64,000 nucleotides of DNA from Betaproteobacteria bacterium (GCA_004297625.1 SCTY01000026.1:124001-188000), one strand, 5' to 3'. Shown: positions 7,401 through 17,111, counted from the stretch's first letter. Numbers and translations are program-made. Notes: a model not told the origin generated them from the sequence alone.

Positions 7401-9134
7401 ATGCAAACCGCCAGCCTGTCCCGGCCGGCTTTTCGCCGGGTGGCAAACGCGACCTGGAGCTTCAGCCAGCGCTATTGGCGCCTCGTCGTCGTGGCGATGC
7501 TCGCCTTGCTGCACGTCGCCGTGTTCCGCGGCGTCGCGGATCCATGGGCGCGGGCGCTGCTGCTCGCGCACCTGGGGCTGCTCCTGCTGTGGCAGCCGTT
7601 CCTGCGCGCGGAGCAGCGCGTGTCGCCTGCGCAGGGCTTCATCCTGTCGCTGGTGGCGTTCGCGATCATGATGGGACTGGGCTGGTGGTTCCTTGCCTTG
7701 TGGGTCGTGGTGCTCGCCGGTCTGGTGGGCGGGAAGGTCTACCAGCAGCACGCGCGCTGGCAGCGGCGCTGCTATCTGGTCGTGCTCGCGTACCTGCTCG
7801 CGCTTCTCGCCGTCGTGATCCTGCCCGAGATCGCGCCTCGGCGCGAAATCACGCCGGAAATTCGCGGCATCGCCGAATACAGCCTGCCGATCGCCTTCGT
7901 GCTCATCGCCCTTTTCCCCGCCGAGCCCGAGCAGGGCGACACCGCGCAGGTCATCGACTTCTTCTACAGCGTTTTCGTGATGCTGCTGTTGGTCGTCGTG
8001 ATCCTCGGCAGCTTTACTTTCATGACCGTCGGCCGCACGGGCTACCTGGAGGCGCTCACTTACACGGTGTTTCTCACGGCGGGCGCCGTGCTGCTCGTGG
8101 GGCTCGCATGGAACCCGCGCAGCGGCGTGGCAGGGCTGAACGTGTTTTTCGCGCGCTATATCTTTTCCATCGGCCTGCCGGTGGAGAAATGGCTGCGCTT
8201 TCTCGCCGAGCTGCTGCAGATGGAAGCGCGGCCCGAGCGCTTTCTCGTCGAGTCCGTGGCGGCGCTGGTGCGCCTGCCTTCGCTATCCGGTGCCGCCTGG
8301 CGGACCGCCGAGGCGACCGGCCAGGAAGGCGCGCCGACCCCGCATGTCGTCGAATTCGAAAACAGCGCGGTGGCGCTCAAGCTCTACTCGCGCCACCGGC
8401 TCGGCCCGGCGCTGCACTGGCACCTGCACCTGCTCGGGCAGGTGCTGGGAGAGTTCTATATCGCCAAGCAGCGCGAGGAGAAGCTGCGCCAGGCGAGCTA
8501 TGTGCAAGCCGTCCATGAGACCGGCGCGCGCATGACGCACGATATCAAGAACCTCCTGCAGTCGCTCAACGTGCTGTGCGCAGTCGCCGCGCGCGACGGC
8601 AACCGCGATTCGCCGGAGCTGCAGGCGCTGGTGCGCCGCCAGCTGCCGGTCATTGCGCAGCGGCTATCGGAGACGCTCGCCCGCCTGCAGCGGCCGCAGC
8701 AGCAGAGCGAAAGCTACGCTTCTGCGCAGGCCTGGTGGGAGGGGCTTGCGCACCAATACCGGCGCGAAGGCGTGGAGTTCGAGCCGGTGCGGCTGAATCC
8801 GGGAGCGCGCATCCCTCGGACGCTGTTCGATAGCGTGGCGGACAACTTGATCCGCAACGCGCTCGCAAAACAAGCGGCAGATGGCATGCTGCACGTTCAG
8901 GTAAGCCTCGATCACGATGGCAACAGCGTGGCCTTGCGCGTCACGGACTCGGGCGCAGCAGTTCCTGAAGCGCTGGAAAAGCAGCTGCTGCGCGGTCCGG
9001 TCGCTTCGCAGCGCGGCTTGGGGATAGGTCTATATCAGGCCGCGCGCCAGGCCGAAGCGGCGGGCTATTCGCTTACGCTGGAAACCAACAAGGACGGCGA
9101 AGTGTGCTTCGCTCTCCAGGGCCCGGCCGCCTAA
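7401..9134 (+). CDS. Membrane sensor histidine kinase (PrsK-like layout)
   Basis: 577-residue sensor kinase. About eight membrane helices fill residues 28-240. A linker at about 280-355 resembles a degenerate GAF region. The kinase core has an H-box HDIKN with His380, an N-box DNLIRNAL (Asn482, Asn486), a G1 box DSGAAVP (about 516-522) and a G2 box GLGIGLY (539-545). This layout is like that of PrsK, the kinase paired with the sigma54 regulator PrsR in exopolysaccharide/PEP-CTERM loci. It is the only plus-strand gene inside the pilus locus and overlaps the adjacent pilin gene tail-to-tail by 4 bp. The likely partner is the receiver-AAA regulator at 21648-23033; this pairing is inferred from proximity and architecture. 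Confidence 0.85.
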   Translation: MQTASLSRPAFRRVANATWSFSQRYWRLVVVAMLALLHVAVFRGVADPWARALLLAHLGLLLLWQPFLRAEQRVSPAQGFILSLVAFAIMMGLGWWFLALWVVVLAGLVGGKVYQQHARWQRRCYLVVLAYLLALLAVVILPEIAPRREITPEIRGIAEYSLPIAFVLIALFPAEPEQGDTAQVIDFFYSVFVMLLLVVVILGSFTFMTVGRTGYLEALTYTVFLTAGAVLLVGLAWNPRSGVAGLNVFFARYIFSIGLPVEKWLRFLAELLQMEARPERFLVESVAALVRLPSLSGAAWRTAEATGQEGAPTPHVVEFENSAVALKLYSRHRLGPALHWHLHLLGQVLGEFYIAKQREEKLRQASYVQAVHETGARMTHDIKNLLQSLNVLCAVAARDGNRDSPELQALVRRQLPVIAQRLSETLARLQRPQQQSESYASAQAWWEGLAHQYRREGVEFEPVRLNPGARIPRTLFDSVADNLIRNALAKQAADGMLHVQVSLDHDGNSVALRVTDSGAAVPEALEKQLLRGPVASQRGLGIGLYQAARQAEAAGYSLTLETNKDGEVCFALQGPAA

Positions 9135-9931
9135 GGCAGGACACCCCCGGCGATGAGCTTGCTGTAGAGCACGCCGGCCGGCACCCAGAGCAGCATGTCG
9201 TCGTAGACGCCGGTAGCCGTCTCGATGGTGCCCTGTTCGCGACTGATGAACACGGCATCGCCGTTGGTGTTGGCCGCCTCGTCCGGCCCGGTCGCTGCGC
9301 CGCCGGTGCCGTTCTTGCCCGCCGAGTGCAGCACATAGGCTACCGTCTGCTGGTTGGTCACCGATTGAGCCGAGCCGCAGCTCGGCGGGCTGGCGCCGGG
9401 ATTTGTCCCGCTCGCGGACCGGCAGATCACGAGATCGTTTGGTGGGCAACCGACCCCGTTCGCCCTCAAATTCGCTCGGCTTGTGAAATGCGGCAGCGTT
9501 GGCGGATTGCTGTTGGGCCTACAGACCTCCGGAGGACCGATCGACGTATAGACCGCGTTGGACACCGCGTAGCGAATCCGGTTTCCCCAGGCATCCAAGG
9601 CGAATCCCTGCGCGTCGACCGGCTGGAAGCCGATCGTCTGTCCCGGCAGAAAGCCGTTGAAGTTGCTGGTGCACGAACCGCCCGTTGCCGTGGTTCCGCT
9701 CGCCAGCGACTCGTCGCCCGTTGCGCCAGCTGCCGGGCATGGCAGGCGGCCGTAAACCAGCGCAAAGCCAAGCACGGCGTCCGAAGCCGCTTCCAGGCGC
9801 CGCTGCGTCTCGGCCGTGGCGCGCTGGTCCTCGCGCGCCGAGAGCGTGACGATCACTCCGCCGAGCAGCAGCGCGACGATCATCAGCACGACCGCCATCT
9901 CGACGAGCGAAAAGCCGTTCTTCAATTGCAT
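9131..9931 (-). CDS. Type IV pilin-like protein with prepilin leader
   Basis: 266-residue pseudopilin-like protein. The start at 9931 gives MQLKNG|FSLVEMAVVLMIVALLL, a canonical prepilin leader (Gly6 before cleavage, Glu at mature +5). A longer upstream reading would have no signal. The soluble region is rich in Gly, Asn, Thr and Ser and has about eight cysteines. The start lies inside the end of the PilX-like gene (10-bp overlap), so it is the last gene of the main pilus operon. Probably a minor pilin or a tip/adhesin subunit; the exact role is unknown. Confidence 0.85.
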   Translation of the reverse strand: MQLKNGFSLVEMAVVLMIVALLLGGVIVTLSAREDQRATAETQRRLEAASDAVLGFALVYGRLPCPAAGATGDESLASGTTATGGSCTSNFNGFLPGQTIGFQPVDAQGFALDAWGNRIRYAVSNAVYTSIGPPEVCRPNSNPPTLPHFTSRANLRANGVGCPPNDLVICRSASGTNPGASPPSCGSAQSVTNQQTVAYVLHSAGKNGTGGAATGPDEAANTNGDAVFISREQGTIETATGVYDDMLLWVPAGVLYSKLIAGGVLP

Positions 9932-11622
9932 AGCGTCAATGCGGGTCCGGATTGCGTCGGATACGAGAACGGACAGGCGGCGACGCGATCGTTGAACGTT
10001 GTGCTTATCGTGGTCACTTGGTATTCGCGGTCTCCGGTCGTGCGGTTCTCCAATTCGAAATAGTCGTTGCGGCTGCCGCTCGGCTGGGACTGCGTGGCGA
10101 GCGCCCGACCCGAGAGCACCAGCACGAGCCGCTTGTCGTTGTTCGCTCCCGTCACGGCCGGCAATCCGAAGACGGTAAGGCAATTGGTACCCGGCGTGCA
10201 GGACGTGTTGCCGGGCGGCCGGGCCGCTGGTGCCACCGCGTAGTACGTGTACTCGTGCCATTTGTTATTCCAGAACCAGGTGTAGCGCGAATCGGAAAGG
10301 ATCGCTGCATTCTGCAGATGCGGGATCTGCACTTCGATGTTGTTCGTTCCGACCGCGAGGCTGTTGGACCAGGTCACATTGATGGTGGCGCTGACGTCGC
10401 TGTTCGAGCCCAGCACCATCGAGATGGTGGCGCTGCCGCCGCTGCCAATGGTCAGGTCCGAAGGCACGATCGTGCTGCGGAACGCGTGTCCGACATTGGT
10501 GGTGGTTGCGGTGATCGTGGCGGTGAGAGGCGTCGCGGACGAGGTGCGGCGGAACCGGCAGCGCACGTAGGTGCCTTGGTCGCTGCATCCGCCTTGGGTG
10601 TCCATGCCGCCGGATGCGCTGGAGTTCCAGTTGCTCCATTTGTAGCTGTAGGCGCTGCAGCTCGTGTCCACGGGGGCGAGCCCGTCGTCCTGGCCCTGGT
10701 CGGCGCAGAAATTTCCTCCCGACGGGTTGTTCCAGTCGGAGGCGAACGGCAGATAGTTGAAGCCGTAGGTGTTGCCCCAGCTCCTGCCGGTCGCGTCAAA
10801 CTCGACCTGATGCCAGTTGCCCATCAGCGCCGCCACCTGGCGCTGCAGGCGGTCGCCGACCGGCCCGGCAATGGCGTCCATCAGCTCGGTGGCGGTGAGG
10901 GTGATGATGCGGTCGTTGGTCCAGGGCGAGGTCTTCGTGGTGTAGTAACGCGGCTGATTCGCCGCGCCACTTCCTGGTGAAGGAACAGAGCTTCTACCGC
11001 ATTCGAGAAACTTTGCTGGATCGAAGGGCGGCGAGATGGAGCGGGGGAATTGGTTAACGAGTGGGCACTCAGCCGGCGGAGTTCCTTCGCCAGTTATGCC
11101 AACGGTATTCAACGGCTTGCCGGGAGCGATGATTAGAGCGACAGCCGCAGGAGGCCACGATGGAGGACTATCTAACCCAATGTCGTTTGGCGAGCCGAAG
11201 TTGATCGGCGACTGGCGGAAGCCGCGGCCGAGGATGTACCACAGAGGCTCGCCGTCGCCGTCGCGGATCTGGTCGACGCCCAGCGTGCGCCAGGGCAGGC
11301 GCCCTACATAGGTGGCGGTATTGTCGCTGCACCCGGCCGCGACGCCTTCGCTCCCGGCCGCGGGAGACAGGGGCTCGGGGCAGGGCAGACGGCCGGGAAT
11401 CGTGTTGTCGGGCTGGGCGGCCTGCGCGGCGACGTAGTCGAGCAAGGCGCGCTTGGCGGCGTACAACGCGGCGCCGGTGGCAATCTCCCGATCGGCCGTG
11501 CTGCGCGCCGCCTTGCCGAGCGCGCCGACGGTGTACCAGGCGATGCCCACCACGATGACCGTCATCATGAGGATCAGCGCCGCGCCGCGCTGAGTGTTGC
11601 GCCTGCCGATGAAAGCGCTCAC
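9922..11622 (-). CDS. Large PilX/MshQ-like pilus protein
   Basis: 566-residue secreted protein with a short basic N terminus and an uninterrupted hydrophobic stretch (QRGAALILMMTVIVVGIAWY, residues 11-30). This resembles PilX/MshP-type proteins, in which Glu at +5 of the pilin helix is absent. The long remainder is Ser/Thr/Asn/Gly-rich with many cysteines and aromatic residues, consistent with an extracellular beta-rich domain. It starts inside the mshK-like stop (ATGA at 11619-11622) and overlaps the downstream pilin gene. It is much bigger than ordinary pilins, which suggests a minor tip protein or adhesin. No family name can be assigned with certainty. Confidence 0.7.
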   Translation of the reverse strand: MSAFIGRRNTQRGAALILMMTVIVVGIAWYTVGALGKAARSTADREIATGAALYAAKRALLDYVAAQAAQPDNTIPGRLPCPEPLSPAAGSEGVAAGCSDNTATYVGRLPWRTLGVDQIRDGDGEPLWYILGRGFRQSPINFGSPNDIGLDSPPSWPPAAVALIIAPGKPLNTVGITGEGTPPAECPLVNQFPRSISPPFDPAKFLECGRSSVPSPGSGAANQPRYYTTKTSPWTNDRIITLTATELMDAIAGPVGDRLQRQVAALMGNWHQVEFDATGRSWGNTYGFNYLPFASDWNNPSGGNFCADQGQDDGLAPVDTSCSAYSYKWSNWNSSASGGMDTQGGCSDQGTYVRCRFRRTSSATPLTATITATTTNVGHAFRSTIVPSDLTIGSGGSATISMVLGSNSDVSATINVTWSNSLAVGTNNIEVQIPHLQNAAILSDSRYTWFWNNKWHEYTYYAVAPAARPPGNTSCTPGTNCLTVFGLPAVTGANNDKRLVLVLSGRALATQSQPSGSRNDYFELENRTTGDREYQVTTISTTFNDRVAACPFSYPTQSGPALTLCN

Positions 11623-12017
11623 TTCGCCGGGCGCACCCGGACCTCGCCGTTCGGCCCGAGCACGTCGTGCACTTCGCCGCTGCCGCGGTCGAGCTCTTCG
11701 CCGGGCTTCAAAGGCACGCGGACATCGCTCTCGCCGACGGTAACCGACACGCGCCCATCGGCCCGCGGAGAAGCGTCATCCGCGCGCTCGCCGTTCACCC
11801 ACACGGTCGAGCGGCCATCCGAGCGCCGCACGTAGCCGTCGAGGCGCGTCGTGGGCGAGACGACCGCGGGCGTCGCCGCCGGTTTGTCGGGCACGCGCGC
11901 CTTGCGCCGCGCATCCAGCGCCGCGCGCTGCTCCGGCGTGAAAAAAAGCCGCCCGAGCTCCTGCGCCGAGACGGCGGTGCTGAAGGCGACTCCTATGACG
12001 AGAACCAGGCGCTTCAT
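11619..12017 (-). CDS. mshK: MshK-like pilus biogenesis protein
   Basis: 132-residue periplasmic protein with a Sec signal peptide (MKRLVLVIGVAFSTAVSAQE). The mature part contains LFFTPEQRAALDARRKAR, common to small proteins encoded in MSHA-type loci, and TRLDGYVRRSDGRSTVWVNG, resembling the PilP/MshK fold. Overlaps by ATGA with both the mshJ-like gene upstream and the PilX-like gene downstream. Position directly after mshI and mshJ is the main argument for the name. Confidence 0.72.
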   Translation of the reverse strand: MKRLVLVIGVAFSTAVSAQELGRLFFTPEQRAALDARRKARVPDKPAATPAVVSPTTRLDGYVRRSDGRSTVWVNGERADDASPRADGRVSVTVGESDVRVPLKPGEELDRGSGEVHDVLGPNGEVRVRPAK

Positions 12018-12622
12018 GGCTTGGCCGCCCGGTCCATGATGGTGATGAGGTCGATGTCGCAGTCGGCGCGCAACCGCGGGGTTATGCCGGTGCCGGTGGC
12101 GAGCTGCGCGCTGCGCTCGAGTGTGCATTTCCTCACCGCGTAATACGCATTGCCCGAGGCGCGCAAATCGGCGAGGAAGCGCAGCAGGTCCTCTTCGTGC
12201 AGCAGCGCCAGGTCCACTTTCATGGTGCTCGCGTAGAAATCGACGTTCGCCGGCTTGCCCGGCGCCGACAGCAGCAGCTTCTGGCGCTCGACGCGGTAGC
12301 GAAGGTCGAGGAGGTCGCGTTGGCTGCGGATGCGCGTAATGGCGTCCGCCCACTCCAGCCGTCGCTCCTCGCCCAGCACGTTGAGCGTCTTGAGCTGCTT
12401 GTAGATGTCGATGTTCTGCTTGACCTCGCGTTCCTCCTCCGCGATACGCGCCAGGCGCTCGGTGTTCTGCTTGCGATCCGCCTGTGCGGCTATTAGAGCG
12501 CGTTCGGCCGCGCGCTGCGACTGCTCGGCGGCCCAAATGAGCGCCGCGCCCGCAGCGAGCATGGCAAGCGCGGCAAGCGCCGGTAGCAGCAGGCGCTTGA
12601 GCTCGGTCGAGGTGAGCGTCAC
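12014..12622 (-). CDS. mshJ: MshJ/PilO-like pilus assembly protein
   Basis: Bitopic inner-membrane protein of 202 residues: short N-terminal tail, one membrane helix (about 10-31), a long charged coiled coil (about 33-85, ARIAEEEREVKQNIDIYKQL) and a small C-terminal alpha/beta domain. This is the PilO/GspM layout of the alignment subcomplex that links the platform to the secretin. Starts and ends with 4-bp overlaps to its neighbours. Confidence 0.75.
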   Translation of the reverse strand: MTLTSTELKRLLLPALAALAMLAAGAALIWAAEQSQRAAERALIAAQADRKQNTERLARIAEEEREVKQNIDIYKQLKTLNVLGEERRLEWADAITRIRSQRDLLDLRYRVERQKLLLSAPGKPANVDFYASTMKVDLALLHEEDLLRFLADLRASGNAYYAVRKCTLERSAQLATGTGITPRLRADCDIDLITIMDRAAKP

Positions 12623-14175
12623 GGCAGCCTCCGCACCAGGACGATCGTGAAGCGCGGTGCTTCGCCGCTCTGTGTCGTGTTGCCGATGTCGCCCGTGAGC
12701 GTGCCTTCCGAGGTGATGTCGAAGGGCAGCTGGGTGCGCGCGAGCTCATAGCCAGAAGTGCCGAGCGCGGCCGCGAAGCGCTGAACCTGCGCGGTAATTC
12801 CGCGATAATCGTCGCGCTGGGTTGCATTGACCCGGCCGCTCACTTCCAACCTGATCGCCGTAGCGTTCGCGGGCACGAGCGACTTTTCGCCGGATGGCGC
12901 GGGCGAAGCGGCGGGTTTTTCCCCGGCCCCGGCGCGGCCTACGCTCCAGACCAGGCCGTCCAGTTCCATCTGCGGAAATTCTTCCAGCACCCGCGAAACG
13001 TGCGCGAACGCGTTCTCCGGGCTGGCGCTGTGCTCGGCGATGCGCTTGAACTCGGTGACGGCGACCTTGACGTTCTCGGTGCTCGTCTGGGTCACCGGAA
13101 AGGCGGCGGTGATGCGCTCGTATTGCCCGGCGGCGACACGCGCCTCGCGCGCCTGGCTTTCGGCCCGCCCGCGCACGGCGGCGGCATCGAGCCACAGGCT
13201 GCCGGCGTAGAGCGCGCAGGCGGCGAAGCCGGCGGCGCCCACGCCTGCGATAACGCGCTGCAGCTGCCAGATGAAATAACGCCGCCGGTCGTCGCGGCTC
13301 GCGAACTGCTCGCGCGGCGGTTTCTTCCCGGCGAGATGCAAATAAAGCGCCTCCGCGGCCGTGCCCTGGGGAACGCGCGCAAGGCCGACGTTGCGCGTCG
13401 CCTCTGCCATGTCTAGCGTCCGGAACTGAAGCCGCGCGTCCGAGGTGAGCGCCTGCTCGAAAACGGCGCGCTGGCCCGGCGGCGCTACCACGACCACCTG
13501 CACCGGCGCGCCCTCGCGGGGCAGCGCGCGCAGCGTCGCAAGGTACTGGGCGAGACGCTGGGTTTCGGTGTGCACGAACATCGCGAGCGCCTGCGGCCCC
13601 ATCTCGACGGTGCGCTCGAGGCGCGCGAAGCGAAGCTTGCCGTCCTCGACGTAGCTTTGGCGCAAGCCGGCGCGATTTGCCGTCACGATCAGGCAACGTC
13701 CGCGTTTCACCCCGAGCTTCGCGGCGAGCGCGGGCGCGAGCAAAGGAACCGAGTAGACGCCGGCCAGGCGCGCGTCCGATTCCTCGAGCGCATCGAGCCA
13801 TGGAGCGAGCTGCTGGGTGTTGGTGAAGGAGGCGAGCAGCAGCCGCTCGTTGCGTCGCTCCGCGGTGCTCAGGGTGCCGAGCGAGAGCGCGGCTGCAAGC
13901 CGCGTATCGCGGTAGCGCTGGGCAAGGCGCCGCTGCAGCACCGCGTCGCGGTCGGCGCCGCGCAGCTGCGGGATCTGGTCTTCGTGGAAGTCCTCGCCGG
14001 CGAGGTCGGCGAGCACCGAGAAAAGCACGCCGCGCCGGCGGCCCAGGAACTCCCGGAATTCCGTTACGCCCTGCTCTTCGCCGGAGAACTTGGCCTCGAG
14101 CTCGAGCGCCTTGCCGGAGCTCGCGTAAACATAGCGGTCGTCGGCGGTGAAATAAAGGAGGTAGCCCTTCGCCAT
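12619..14175 (-). CDS. mshI: MshI-like PilM/PilN fusion protein
   Basis: 518-residue protein combining a cytoplasmic PilM-like actin-fold half (about residues 1-290, starting MAKGYLLYFTADDRYVYASSG) with a membrane helix (about 312-332) and a PilN-like periplasmic half containing coiled coil (RAESQAREARVAAGQYERI). This is the usual fused arrangement in MSHA loci, where mshI replaces separate pilM and pilN. It overlaps the mshJ-like gene by 4 bp and lies 4 bp after gspF. Confidence 0.75.
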   Translation of the reverse strand: MAKGYLLYFTADDRYVYASSGKALELEAKFSGEEQGVTEFREFLGRRRGVLFSVLADLAGEDFHEDQIPQLRGADRDAVLQRRLAQRYRDTRLAAALSLGTLSTAERRNERLLLASFTNTQQLAPWLDALEESDARLAGVYSVPLLAPALAAKLGVKRGRCLIVTANRAGLRQSYVEDGKLRFARLERTVEMGPQALAMFVHTETQRLAQYLATLRALPREGAPVQVVVVAPPGQRAVFEQALTSDARLQFRTLDMAEATRNVGLARVPQGTAAEALYLHLAGKKPPREQFASRDDRRRYFIWQLQRVIAGVGAAGFAACALYAGSLWLDAAAVRGRAESQAREARVAAGQYERITAAFPVTQTSTENVKVAVTEFKRIAEHSASPENAFAHVSRVLEEFPQMELDGLVWSVGRAGAGEKPAASPAPSGEKSLVPANATAIRLEVSGRVNATQRDDYRGITAQVQRFAAALGTSGYELARTQLPFDITSEGTLTGDIGNTTQSGEAPRFTIVLVRRLP

Positions 14176-14179
14176 GGCG

Positions 14180-15382
14180 CTAGAACTTCATCTTCGAAAT
14201 CGCGTCGTACACGGGCCCGAGCACCGCGAGCATCACCCAGCCGAGGATCGCGCCCAGCACCAGCGTGAGCGCCGGTTCGATCATCGCCTGCACCTTGCCG
14301 ATGGACTCGCGCACCTCGCGGTTGTAGAAGTAGCTCACGTTGAGCAGCGCCGTGTCGAGCCCGCCGGTGTTCTCGCCGATGCGCAGCATGCGGATCACCA
14401 GCGCCGGGAAAAGGTTGAGGTCGGTAAAGGCCGCCGTCATGTTCTTGCCGTCGGCGATCTGCTGGCCGGCGCTGCGCAGCGCGTTTTCCAGCACCTTGTT
14501 GCCCACGATCTCCTCGCAGCTGCGGATCGCGTCGAGCACCGTGATGCCCGAGGAGTACATCATGGCGAAGCTCGAGGCGAAGCGCGACAGGATGATCTTG
14601 CGCAGGATCGGCCCGATGAGCGGCACGGTGAGCTTGTACCGGTCGACCGCGTACTCGACCGCGGGGTTGTTCTTCATCGCGAACTTCAGTCCGAACCATG
14701 CGACGAAAGGCGCGGCGAGCACCGCCCACCAGAAGTTGACGAAGAAGTCCGACACCACGATGAGAATGCGGGTCTGCAGCGGAATGTCCTGCCCCATGTT
14801 GCGGATGAAGCCGGTCATCTGCGGCACGAGGTAGATCATGAGGAAGAAAGTGACGAGCAGCACGATGCTGCCGACGAAAGCCGGATACATCATCAGCTTC
14901 TTCGTCTGCGCGGCAAGCTCGTCTTCCCACTTCAGCGACTCGGTGAGGCTCTTCAGGACTTCGGGGAGCTTGCCGGTCTGCTCGCCCGAGCGCACCAGGC
15001 TCACGAAGACCTTGCTGAACACTTCCGGGTACTCGGCGAGCGCGCCCGACAGGTTCTTGCCGCCCTCGATCGACTCGATGAGGCCGGACACCACTTCGCG
15101 AAAGCGCGCGTTCTCCACGCTCTGGCGCAGATCCACCAGGCCTTCGATGACCGGTACTCCGGCGGCTGCGAGCTGCTCGAGGTGGAAGCAGAAGTTGATG
15201 AGATCCTGCCGCGGGATGCGCCCGCCGAGGAAGCGCGCCTTGCGCGTGGAAGGCGCGCCGACCACGAGATCGAGCCCCATGCGCGCGAGGCGCTGCTCGA
15301 GGTCGAAGACATTGACCGCCTCCACCCGGCCGACGACGTTCTTGCCGTGCCCGTCGACCGCCTTGTAGGTGAAGAGCGGCAT
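14180..15382 (-). CDS. mshG: Type II/IV secretion platform protein (GspF/PilC/MshG)
   Basis: Inner-membrane platform protein, 400 residues. It begins MPLFTYKAVDGHGKNVVGRV, typical of GspF, and has two copies of the T2SSF domain (about 70-192 and 270-395) with the family phrase SLVRSGEQTGKLPEVL in the first and MLRIGENTGGLDTAL in the second. Three hydrophobic segments are visible. The start ATG shares one base with the gspE stop (TGATG), which fixes it; the open frame continues far upstream only because it shadows gspE. Confidence 0.95.
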   Translation of the reverse strand: MPLFTYKAVDGHGKNVVGRVEAVNVFDLEQRLARMGLDLVVGAPSTRKARFLGGRIPRQDLINFCFHLEQLAAAGVPVIEGLVDLRQSVENARFREVVSGLIESIEGGKNLSGALAEYPEVFSKVFVSLVRSGEQTGKLPEVLKSLTESLKWEDELAAQTKKLMMYPAFVGSIVLLVTFFLMIYLVPQMTGFIRNMGQDIPLQTRILIVVSDFFVNFWWAVLAAPFVAWFGLKFAMKNNPAVEYAVDRYKLTVPLIGPILRKIILSRFASSFAMMYSSGITVLDAIRSCEEIVGNKVLENALRSAGQQIADGKNMTAAFTDLNLFPALVIRMLRIGENTGGLDTALLNVSYFYNREVRESIGKVQAMIEPALTLVLGAILGWVMLAVLGPVYDAISKMKF

Positions 15383-17091
15383 CAGACCATGCGGTCGGTG
15401 AGGTCGATGACGCGCATCAGCTCCTCGAGGCTGGTCGCGCCGGCTTTGACGAGCCGCACGCCGTCGTCGGCGAGGGTCTTGAACCCGTGCGCGCGCGCGG
15501 CGGTGAGGATCTCGCGCGCCGTGGCGCGCCGCGCCACGAGCTCGTCGATGCCGGCATCGATCTTCAGGAGCTCCATGATGCTCTGCCGGCCGCGATAGCC
15601 CTGGTACTCGCACTGCTCGCAGCCCACCGCGCGGAAGATTGCCGCGGGCTCGGTGGGCGTGATGCCAAGCAGGCGCCGCTCCTTGACATCCGGGTCGTAG
15701 GACTGGCGGCAGGTACGGCACAGCTTTCGCACCAGGCGCTGCGCGAGGATGCCGATGATGTTGCCCGCGAGGATGTCGGGCACGATGCCGATATCGAGCA
15801 GGCGCGGAAAGGCGCCGACCGCCGAGTTGGTGTGCAGCGTGGAGTAGACCTGGTGGCCCGTCATGGCGGCGCGGAAGGCCATCTCCGCGGTTTCGCGATC
15901 GCGGATCTCGCCGACGAGGATGGCGTCGGGGTCCTGGCGCATCATCGCGCGGATGCCGTTGGCGAAATCGAGCTTGGCCGCTTCCGCCACGGAGGTCTGG
16001 CGGATGAGCGTCATCGGATACTCGACCGGGTCCTCCAGCGTCATGATGTTGATGCCGTCGGAGTTGATGTGATTCAGGACTGAATACAGCGTCGTCGTCT
16101 TGCCGCTGCCCGTCGGGCCCGTGACCAGGATGATGCCTTCCGGGCGCGCGATCATGCGCGTGAGCAGCTCGAGCTGCGAATCGTCCAGGCCCAGCTTGTC
16201 GAGCGGCACGATGCCTTTCTGCCGGTCGAGAATCCGCAGCACCAGGTTCTCGCCGTGCGTGGTCGGCAGGCTCGCCACGCGGAAATCGACGACGCGGCCC
16301 GCCATCGTCGCGGAGATGCGACCGTCCTGCGGCGCGCGCGTCTCGGCGATGTTCATCTTCGCCATGACCTTCAGCCGCACCGCCATGGCAGGCCAGTAGG
16401 TCTTGTGCAGGCTCCTGATCTGGCGCAGCACCCCGTCGATGCGGTAGCGGATGCGAAGGAAGTTCTGCTCCGGCTCGAAGTGGATATCGGAGGCGGCGTG
16501 TTCCACCGCGTCGGCGAGCAGCGCCGAGATGAGGCGCACGACCGGCTGCGAGTACTCGTCGCCCTCCGCGATGGTGGTGTAGTCGACTTCCCCGGTCTCG
16601 ATTTCGCGCAGAATGCCGTCGATCGAGAACTCGTGACCGTAATAGTGCTCGATCGCGCGCTCGATCTCGGTGTCGCCGGCGAGCCGCAGCTCGATGTCGA
16701 ACTCGCCCTTGAGGTGGGCGCGCAGCTGGTCGACGGCGACGATATTGTTGGTGTCGGAGAGCGCGACCAGGAATTTCTTCTGCTGGCGGTCGAGAGCGAC
16801 CGGGAACACGCGGTAGCGGCGCGCCATGTCGCGCGGCAGCATCTTCAGCGCGCCCGGATCCACGATGATGTGCGCGAGGTCCACCGACTGCATGCCGAGC
16901 TTCTCGGAGAGCGCGTCGCGCAGCGTCGCCTCGGAGACGAAGCCGAGCTGCACCAGCAGGCGTCCGACCGGCACGTGCTGCTTCGTCTGCTCGAGCAGCG
17001 CAATCCGCAGCTGGTCCTCGGTGAGAATCCCCTGGTCGATCAGGATCTGGCCGATGTGACGCTTGGCCTGCGGGTTGGTCGGCGAATTCAT
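15382..17091 (-). CDS. mshE: Pilus assembly/secretion ATPase (GspE/MshE)
   Basis: Hexameric cytoplasmic ATPase that drives pilus extension, 569 residues. An N-terminal GspE-N/MshEN-like domain (about 10-150) includes LGFVSEATLRDALSEKLG, a type that binds c-di-GMP in MshE. The motor has Walker A GPTGSGKT (325-332), Asp box, Walker B ILVGEIRDRE (391-400), His box around TLH (418-420) and a zinc-binding tetracysteine (C458, C461, C491, C494). c-di-GMP control is an inference from the N-terminal domain. No retraction ATPase (PilT-like) was found in the window. Confidence 0.95.
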   Translation of the reverse strand: MNSPTNPQAKRHIGQILIDQGILTEDQLRIALLEQTKQHVPVGRLLVQLGFVSEATLRDALSEKLGMQSVDLAHIIVDPGALKMLPRDMARRYRVFPVALDRQQKKFLVALSDTNNIVAVDQLRAHLKGEFDIELRLAGDTEIERAIEHYYGHEFSIDGILREIETGEVDYTTIAEGDEYSQPVVRLISALLADAVEHAASDIHFEPEQNFLRIRYRIDGVLRQIRSLHKTYWPAMAVRLKVMAKMNIAETRAPQDGRISATMAGRVVDFRVASLPTTHGENLVLRILDRQKGIVPLDKLGLDDSQLELLTRMIARPEGIILVTGPTGSGKTTTLYSVLNHINSDGINIMTLEDPVEYPMTLIRQTSVAEAAKLDFANGIRAMMRQDPDAILVGEIRDRETAEMAFRAAMTGHQVYSTLHTNSAVGAFPRLLDIGIVPDILAGNIIGILAQRLVRKLCRTCRQSYDPDVKERRLLGITPTEPAAIFRAVGCEQCEYQGYRGRQSIMELLKIDAGIDELVARRATAREILTAARAHGFKTLADDGVRLVKAGATSLEELMRVIDLTDRMV

Positions 17092-17111
17092 CCGGACAGA
17101 ATGATAAACGC

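Noticed and set aside
12746..13801. A 351-codon minus-strand frame overlapping the mshI-like gene
   Set aside because: It lies in a different frame within mshI, is Arg/Ala-rich and has no start context; a shadow.
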